Assembly: GCF_000716595.1 (NCBI RefSeq)
Contig: NZ_JNXC01000005.1
Span: 1-64,000, forward strand
DNA: 64,000 nt
Direction of reading: 5' to 3'
Source of the DNA: Saccharothrix sp. NRRL B-16314
GTDB lineage: Bacteria > Actinomycetota > Actinomycetes > Mycobacteriales > Pseudonocardiaceae
The position numbers were made by a program, and so were the translations under genes. The notes below the pieces were generated by a model. The model saw only the letters and a program-made list of their open reading frames with translations. It did not search any database and was not told where the DNA came from. Below, piece by piece: positions 62,779-64,000 of the stretch (positions are counted from its first letter, which is position 1; each line of letters starts with the position of its first letter).

Positions 62779-63708
62779 GTGAACGACCTGATGATCGAAG
62801 CGACCGACGTGGGCAAGGCGTTCGGCACGGAGAAGGCACTCGACGGGGTGAGCATCGCCGTGCCGAAGGGCACGGTGCTCGGCCTGCTCGGGCACAACGG
62901 GGCGGGCAAGACGACGCTGGTCAACGTCCTGACCACGATGCTCCCACCGGACTCCGGCAGCGCCAGGGTAGCCGGGTTCGACGTGGTCGCACGGGCGCAC
63001 GAGGTGCGCAGCCGGATCGGCCTGACCGGCCAGTTCGCCGCCGTGGACGAGCAGCTGTCCGGCCTGGACAACCTGATCCTGATCGCCCGGCTGCTCGGCG
63101 CGAGCCCGCGCGAGGCCAGGGCGAGGGGCCACGAACTGCTGGAGCTGTTCGGGCTGGCCGACGCCGCGAAGAAGCAGTCCCGCAGCTACTCGGGCGGCAT
63201 GCGGCGACGCCTCGACCTGGCCGCGAGCCTCGTCGGCCACCCCGAGGTGATCTTCCTGGACGAGCCGACCACGGGCCTCGACCCGGCGAGCAGGCTCGGC
63301 CTGTGGGAGATCGTGGAAGGCCTGGTCACCGACGGCACCACGGTCCTGCTCACCACCCAGTACCTGGACGAGGCCGACCGCCTCGCCGACTCGATCACCG
63401 TGCTGTCGAAGGGCAAGGTCGTCGCCGCGGGCACCAGCGCCGAGCTGAAGGCCCAGGTCGGCCAGCGCACGGTCACCGTCACCCTGGCCGACGCAGCGGA
63501 CGTCACCAAGGCCTCCGCCGCCCTGGAACGGGCGGGTCTCCAGCCCGTGAGCGCGCTGAACACGCTGACCGCGCCGGTCACGTCGTCCCGCGAGATCGCC
63601 ACCGTGGTCCGCGCCCTGGACGAGGTCGGCCTGGAGGCCACCGAACTGGCCCTGGGCGAACCGACCCTGGACGACGTGTACCTCACCCTCGCGCAGCACG
63701 CGGCCTGA
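62779..63708 (+). CDS. ABC exporter ATP-binding protein, DrrA-like
   Basis: GTG 62779 (AGGGGG upstream) opens MNDLMIEATDVGKAFGTEKA. Of 309 residues, the nucleotide-binding domain has Walker A LLGHNGAGKTTL, signature YSGGMRRRLDLAASL, Walker B VIFLDEPTTGLDP and H-loop region LLTTQYLDEADRLAD (His replaced by Gln as in the DrrA/daunorubicin group). The C-terminal DrrA-type domain ends in LGEPTLDDVYLTL. It energises drug or lipid export with the permease 13 bp downstream. Confidence 0.93.
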   Translation: MNDLMIEATDVGKAFGTEKALDGVSIAVPKGTVLGLLGHNGAGKTTLVNVLTTMLPPDSGSARVAGFDVVARAHEVRSRIGLTGQFAAVDEQLSGLDNLILIARLLGASPREARARGHELLELFGLADAAKKQSRSYSGGMRRRLDLAASLVGHPEVIFLDEPTTGLDPASRLGLWEIVEGLVTDGTTVLLTTQYLDEADRLADSITVLSKGKVVAAGTSAELKAQVGQRTVTVTLADAADVTKASAALERAGLQPVSALNTLTAPVTSSREIATVVRALDEVGLEATELALGEPTLDDVYLTLAQHAA

Positions 63709-63721
63709 ACAGGAGCCCCGA

Positions 63722-64000
63722 ATGACCACCACCACCGCCGCACCGCCGCAGACGCGCTGGCGCGGAACCGACTTCGGCACCCAGGTGCTCGTGCTGACCC
63801 AGCGGTCGCTGCGCACGCTGGTCAGCGACCCGCGGATGATCGTGTTCAGCATCCTCCAGCCGCTGATCATGCTCACCCTGTTCAGCCAGATCTTCGCCAG
63901 CATCGCCAACACACCGGGCTTCCCGCAGGGCGTCGCCTACATCGACTTCCTGATGCCCGCGATCCTGGTCAACACGGCCATGCAGTCCGCGCTCCAGGCC
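63722..64000 (+). CDS. ABC-2 type exporter permease, 5' part
   Basis: ATG 63722 begins a protein whose first 93 residues fit in the window. It has a cytoplasmic start with TQVLVLTQRSLRTLVSDPRM, then a membrane helix (IVFSILQPLIMLTLFSQIFA) and the beginning of an ABC-2 loop FPQGVAYIDFLMPAILVNTA. This is typical of DrrB-like permeases. The C-terminal part lies beyond the window. It forms an exporter with the ATPase upstream. Confidence 0.85.
   Translation, partial: MTTTTAAPPQTRWRGTDFGTQVLVLTQRSLRTLVSDPRMIVFSILQPLIMLTLFSQIFASIANTPGFPQGVAYIDFLMPAILVNTAMQSALQA

Overview
The window is about 72% G+C with frequent GTG starts and tight head-to-tail genes. The gene set is typical of a mycelial actinobacterium: paired clpP1/clpP2, mycothiol-linked enzymes, a group II truncated haemoglobin, XRE/DUF5753 with DUF397, and a very large NAD-glutamate dehydrogenase. 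The accessory genes suggest Pseudonocardiales (a Saccharothrix, Lentzea or Actinosynnema-like organism). This is inference; no 16S gene is present.

A conserved backbone runs through the window. From memory, its order matches M. tuberculosis Rv2457c to Rv2478c: clpX, clpP2, clpP1, tig, tRNAs, nei-like glycosylase, rpiB, Rv2466c-like oxidoreductase, pepN, DUF5130-like gene, HNH endonuclease, glbO, GH13 glucosidase, thioesterase, gdh, ettA, ssb. Accessory genes sit between these anchors.

Layout. 0-7 kb: transposase remnant, ArsR-type regulator with three upstream iterons, lipoprotein, FAD oxidoreductase, fdhD, CoA-transferase, esterase, methyltransferase and serine hydrolase. 7-11.5 kb: protein quality control (tig, clpP1, clpP2, clpX). 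11.5-18.4 kb: a gene-poor stretch with two possible micro-ORFs, a LysR regulator, tRNA-Pro and tRNA-Gly, and small genes. 18.4-29.6 kb: nei-like gene, rpiB, comB-like gene, a P450, a large NTPase-LuxR regulator, an aldehyde dehydrogenase, an Rv2466c-like protein and pepN. 29.6-34.1 kb: a MazEF-like module, two XRE/DUF5753 regulators (one coupled to DUF397), two small conserved genes, and a secreted-looking protein with 13 SVRIT repeats. 34.1-49.5 kb: HNH, prolyl oligopeptidase, MscS channel, globin, and an alpha-glucan cluster (two GH13 enzymes, a LacI regulator and a secreted amylase with a starch-binding domain). This part ends with an orphan response regulator and a secreted three-repeat protein. 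49.5-64 kb: gdh, a 1583-residue repeat protein, ettA, ssb, then a TetR-controlled ABC exporter cut by the window end.

The most unusual feature is a modular intergenic repeat at three convergent gene junctions (about 1.3, 24.7 and 47.4 kb). It is built from 18-20 bp unit types (A, B, C, D) in a fixed order. At 24.7 kb two arrays face each other, so each unit type pairs with its own kind in a roughly 200-bp hairpin. The SVRIT protein is the strongest candidate for an undescribed protein family.
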